In this document: in pieces, positions 31,001 to 33,873 of the stretch
Layout: every line of letters starts with the position of its first letter
Numbering within the stretch: position 1 is the first letter of the stretch
Assembly: GCA_032358255.1 (NCBI GenBank)
Contig: JAULBX010027805.1
Coordinates: 1 to 33,873, forward strand
DNA: 33,873 nt
Direction of reading: 5' to 3'
Source: Heterotrichella gracilis
Lineage: Eukaryota > Sar > Xanthophyceae > Tribonematales > Xanthonemataceae
The notes under the pieces: model-generated
Databases searched by the model: none
What the model was told of the DNA's origin: nothing
Seen by the model: only the letters and a program-made list of their open reading frames with translations
Translations under genes and position numbers: made by a program

Positions 31001-31349
31001 GGGCGTGATACAGAACATGAAGGACAGGATGAACTTTTACAGGTAATTGGTGCGCACTTACTGGGAGCTGCTTGGTATTTAGGGTTGTTGTGGATATTAA
31101 TTATTTGCAAGGCTGATTGATAGTTCAAAAAATGGGTTATTTTAATATTTAAATTCATTCCAGTGGTAACTGACTGGTTTGCTATCCAGGGGTGACTGTG
31201 TGTTGGGAGTGAACGAGGGCAAATGCACCCCCCGCTACACGCACTGGCGGGAGGCGGCCCTCACCTATGCACACGTCAAGGCAAGCCGCAGGATCAATGT
31301 GACTGGAATGGGATGCACGCGCCCAGGGGCCAACAGTGGCTTGGCGTGA
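28045..31349 (+). CDS. Type II membrane glycosyltransferase (GT92/GT2-like, GT-A fold), 480 aa
   Basis: Probable Golgi sugar transferase; donor and acceptor unknown. Exons: 28045-28454, 28753-28947, 29254-29394, 29909-30098, 30427-30638, 30908-31042, 31190-31349 (TGA). Phases agree and sum to 481 codons. Residues 1-15 are basic and residues about 16-34 form one membrane anchor (VMPWVAGITISLLLLLKL). The catalytic part begins at SIWVYSLIACDYDG.ALLPHYI and continues HYHSLGVPYERFMFVLNH, typical of the family's 'L.EWI.YH..LGV..F' opening. LADWIVLADSDEFHEY carries the acidic DSDEF metal-binding motif. The late motif VTVHHVKWHAGVI corresponds to the conserved 'HH.KW' segment. Exon 5 has a Pro/Gln-rich loop coded in part by AAACCCTAAACCC, a telomere-like string inside coding sequence. 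GT92 and the Pfam GT2_4 group are both possible homes. Confidence 0.8.
29013..29054 (+). repeat. Echo of glycosyltransferase exon 2 3' edge
   Basis: Diverged copy of about 28918-28952. Both contain GAGATCATGCAC and (G/A)CTACTACAG; the parent donor GTGAGC is ATGATT in the copy. It lies about 70 nt into the following intron. Confidence 0.75.
29120..29315 (+). repeat. Glycosyltransferase exon 3 5' edge duplicated with TAGGGTTT-like sequence
   Basis: Copy about 29150-29213, parent about 29252-29313. The shared cores are TTTGGCTTGGCCA.TACTC and GTGGAAGCTGCTGCTGTT. The acceptor itself is GCGTAG|GGTTTGG, and a third GCGTAGGGTTTTG occurs at 29122-29134. The copy carries AAGTTTTGG in place of TAGGGTTTGG. 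Confidence 0.9.
29486..29521. repeat. Three-copy GCGACCGCAGCC repeat
   Basis: Short 12-bp tandem array inside the long intron before exon 4 of the glycosyltransferase gene. No function is evident. Confidence 0.85.
30049..30345 (+). repeat. Glycosyltransferase exon 4 3' edge in two further copies
   Basis: The parent exon end (about 30049-30098) reads GTCAAGCGCCTGTACGAGGG then AAGGTGGTGGC. A copy at about 30208-30258 lacks six bases but ends with its own GTGAGC donor. A more decayed one is at about 30297-30345. No TTTAGGG is present between them. Confidence 0.88.
30639..30685. repeat. Intronic telomere-like motifs after glycosyltransferase exon 5
   Basis: ACCCTAAGCAAAACCCTAC and ATCCCTAAACAGCG follow the GTATGT donor directly. 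They are scattered and degenerate, not a clean array. Confidence 0.6.
30757..30800. repeat. TGCATCGCAT tandem repeat
   Basis: Four imperfect 10-bp units, (T/C)GCATTGCAT(C), inside the intron between glycosyltransferase exons 5 and 6. Confidence 0.85.
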
Positions 31350-31529
31350 TGGGATCAGGGTTGGAATGGGATCGGCAACATCATCGATGGGGACTGCACG
31401 CGTAAGGCTGGCAGTGTATACTCCCAGTGGGGACAAGACTGGGTGGTAGATACCCATGGAGGGGACAGGACTGGGGAGTCTGACGTCTTGGGACGCCTTT
31501 TTTATAAGGAAACTTTCGCCTGAGGCGTC

Positions 31530-31560
31530 ACCCTCCATGATGGGCCCCATCATGGAGGGT
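31530..31560. repeat. 14-bp inverted repeat with 3-nt loop
   Basis: ACCCTCCATGATGG and its exact reverse complement flank GCC, about 180 nt past the glycosyltransferase stop. It could form a tight hairpin in the 3' UTR or readthrough RNA. Confidence 0.9.
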
Positions 31561-33238
31561 CCCCGGGACTGCATGCATGGGCATGCCAGAGCCAGCTACA
31601 GGATCAATGGGGATGGGCTGCAGTACCACGGCCCCCAAACACTGGCGGTGGGTTGGGGTGAATCATGAGATGGGGATAGGCTTTACACGATGGGACTGCA
31701 CACTGCCAGGGGCTGGCAGTGGAAGAGTAGATACGATATCGCTTGTTGTAAACTGGACTTCTGCCAGTGTCATTGACTGTCCAGGGAGTCCGATAGGCTA
31801 TTTTACAGACGGTAGTAATAGTGTCAGGTTGGAATATTCATTAATGAATCATAAATTTATTAACATCATCAGATGGGGGATTGAATAAGCTTGCCAATGG
31901 CCCAGGCCCCAGGGGCTGAAGGTGACTTGGTGCAATGGGGTTAGGATGGGGATGAGTTGATAACTGGTGTGTAGCCGTGTCATTGATGCATAGGCCACAG
32001 GGTGCAATTCAGGGCATTTACAGTTCAGAACCTACAGTTCAGAATCTACAGGCCCTGGGCCAAACATGCCGGGGAAGTCTGTTCTAGCATTACTTTAGGT
32101 ACCGTAATCAGATGATCTGCAAATGATTGTACAGTAATGATTGCACACACACATCAAAGAGAGGGTTGCGCCAATAAAGCGACCGTCAATTCTTGTACCA
32201 TCTACGTTGGCATAAGTGCACTCACATACCACAGTGGCGCACACACAAAAGGGGGCTGTTCTGCAGTAAACGGGCGACATTTGCCTAGGTTTGAGCACCA
32301 ACAGCAAAAATAAACTTGCTGAACAACACTTCAGTCCCTGCAAGCTGTGCGATTTGATCAGCTGGTGCACCAACGGCACTCAAAGGAATTTGAGGAATAG
32401 GCAAAACAACTGTTGCTGCACTCAACTCACAGCTAGCTGGAAAAAAGATAAAGCCAACCTGCAGTTACTAGGGGAAGAATTTTCTCTGCCATCAAAGCAA
32501 GCCCACCCGCACATTGCTGCTGTCATTATCTGCTGATATTACGCTGGTAAGTACCCTAAAAAATACCCTAAAAAAACCTGTATTTATTTTGGGACTGTCA
32601 CAGTTCAGTACAGGCTGCAGTGGCTATTGTCAAAAGACCTGTCAGCAAGAACAACTCTAAAGTCAAATGTCCCGCGCCACCTGGCAAGGACGTGGTCAGC
32701 AACACCCTGCGTCAAAAACCCTAAACCCTGCGTACAGTTGCACTGCTGCACCACGCTGCGTCAAAACATCTTTGCAAACTTTGCACAACACTGCGTCAAC
32801 TCTGTCATCACTGCAAACACTGTTTCAATTGCACAGCTGCACAACTCCGGGTCAAGCACCACCCAGAGTGTGTGGGGGCCACCCTGCGTGGTCATTGTTT
32901 TGCAAGGCAGTATGCTGCCGTCAGGGGGGGTAAGAAGAGTCAGGTGCGGGAGGTGGGTTCAAGAACGGGCAGCAGTACCAACCAGCTTGGTTGTAACCCT
33001 AAACCCCTACACCCCACATGTATTATCTGTCACAAGTACCGGGAAGGCTGTGTTTGTCAGGACTTGTCCCCCATTCAGCTCCAAGTTCCATCATTATTAT
33101 CTCATTGTCATCCTGTTGCCAGCAGCGGGGTAGCGCACTCGGAGCCATCAAACACAGGCAGCCCTGCATAATAGGGAGGCAGACAAGTGGGTCAGCAGCC
33201 TACCAATCCAATAAACTCAACAGGTGAACTCTAGCAGG

Positions 33239-33265
33239 TCAAACCCTAAACCCTAAAACCCTACA
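33239..33265. repeat. Telomere-like CCCTAAA tract
   Basis: AAACCCTAAACCCTAAAACC followed by CTACAC: three near-perfect units, not within a recognised gene. Confidence 0.9.
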
Positions 33266-33526
33266 CACTCACGCGAGGCAGGCAAAATGCATTGGCGCTG
33301 CATGCTGTGCACAGCTACATACGGTTGGAGACCACTAGATCACTATGCCCAGATTGGGTAAAAAGGTTCTTTTTCACAGCCGGTATAAACATACGAGAAC
33401 GTATAAGTGATAGATTAAGTCCTCCGATAAAGCTTCGCAAAATTACAAAAGAAATTAGAACTGCGATCGTGTTGATACAAGGGAAAATCTCCAACTGTTG
33501 CGCCTGGTATAGGGACCACAACCCAC

Positions 33527-33801
33527 CTCACTGGCGTGGCCTTCCTCCTGTTCTTGGCCTTGTGCAAATCCACCCCTGGATGCTTGCGCTTGGGCGAAGT
33601 GGCAGGCGTGGCAAGCAGCTCAGACCCCTCCCCGCCAGACCCCTCCGAGCCCTTGGAGGAGTCGAGGGACCCCAGCACAGCCGCCGCAGCGGCCTGCGCC
33701 ACGGCGTCGGCAACCTCGCCGCCGCCCCCGGAGGTCCCCGCGGGCAGGCCCACGGGATCAGTTTCGGTGGTCCCCGATCCGCTGCTCATCGCCGACTCCA
33801 T
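33527..33801 (-). CDS. First exon of an unrecognised Ser/Gly/Ala-rich, basic-tailed protein
   Basis: The ATG at 33801 opens 91 codons up to an AG|GTGGGT donor at 33526. A GTGAGG donor three codons earlier is possible. Residues 1 to about 65 are Ser/Gly/Ala/Glu-rich and look disordered. Residues about 69-92 are basic (SPKRKHPGVDLHKAKNRRKA), like a nuclear-localisation or nucleic-acid-binding segment. The sequence upstream of the ATG (33802-33873) is very GC-rich, as in a promoter/5' UTR. No downstream exon was found within the window. The function is unknown; a nuclear regulatory protein is only a guess. Confidence 0.5.
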
Positions 33802-33873
33802 CCCGGGGATTCGCCGCGCGCCGGCGCCGGCGCCGAGGCCCAGCGGGCTGGGCCCGCTGCCGCCCGCGCGCGG

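Larger units (their letters stand above)
31350..33526. other. Intergenic or intron sequence, no gene recognised
   Basis: The left part is the 3' flank of the glycosyltransferase gene; the right part may be first intron of the rightmost gene. It includes the inverted repeat at 31530-31560 and a CTGCGTCAA/TTGCAC-rich diverged repeat at 32700-32860. It also includes CCCTAAACCCTAAAACCC near 33242-33260. No coding exon could be supported on either strand. Confidence 0.45.

Noticed and set aside
32627..33133. Plus-strand open frame of 168 codons
   Set aside because: Built over a diverged non-coding repeat with CTGCGTCAA and CCCTAAACCC motifs; no domain and cysteine-rich random-like composition.

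Overview
The window is nuclear DNA of a photosynthetic eukaryote, most likely a green alga. The support is many short GT-AG introns, plastid-type N-termini, two starch-binding (CBM20) proteins, and scattered TTTAGGG/CCCTAAA motifs (the plant/green-algal telomere unit). All gene models were built by hand from splice signals, reading phase and protein-family motifs. No species can be named from this.

Layout: (1) 140-1456, minus: first three exons of the RNase P/MRP protein RPP30, running off the left edge. (2) 2579-6387, minus: complete 8-exon plastid-type FAD/NAD(P)-binding oxidoreductase, 377 aa. (3) 8397-17382, minus: about 16 exons encoding a >1000-aa protein with an N-terminal CBM20, three probable membrane segments, long Pro/Ala/Lys-rich linkers and C-terminal helical repeats. 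(4) 19846-25948, plus: 14 exons, 795 aa, CBM20 plus a long Ala/Lys/Glu coiled coil. (5) 28045-31349, plus: 7 exons, 480 aa, type II membrane glycosyltransferase. (6) 33527-33801, minus: first exon of an unrecognised gene. The other large gaps hold no recognisable gene.

Genes 3 and 4 are divergent neighbours, about 2.5 kb apart. They share the CBM20 sequence and both intron positions inside it, so they look like paralogues. CBM20 plus coiled coil recalls the Chlamydomonas pyrenoid/starch-sheath proteins of the SAGA type. A role at the plastid starch, thylakoid or pyrenoid interface is an inference, not shown here.

The most striking feature is not a gene. Across all five multi-exon genes, a short diverged direct copy of an exon edge, usually with its splice site, lies in the adjacent intron or just beyond the gene. 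I count about twenty such 'splice-junction echoes', on both strands. In many cases the copy and its parent are separated or flanked by telomere-like TTTAGGG tracts. This looks like a genome-wide process of local duplication (perhaps break repair) that builds introns and may create alternative splice sites.
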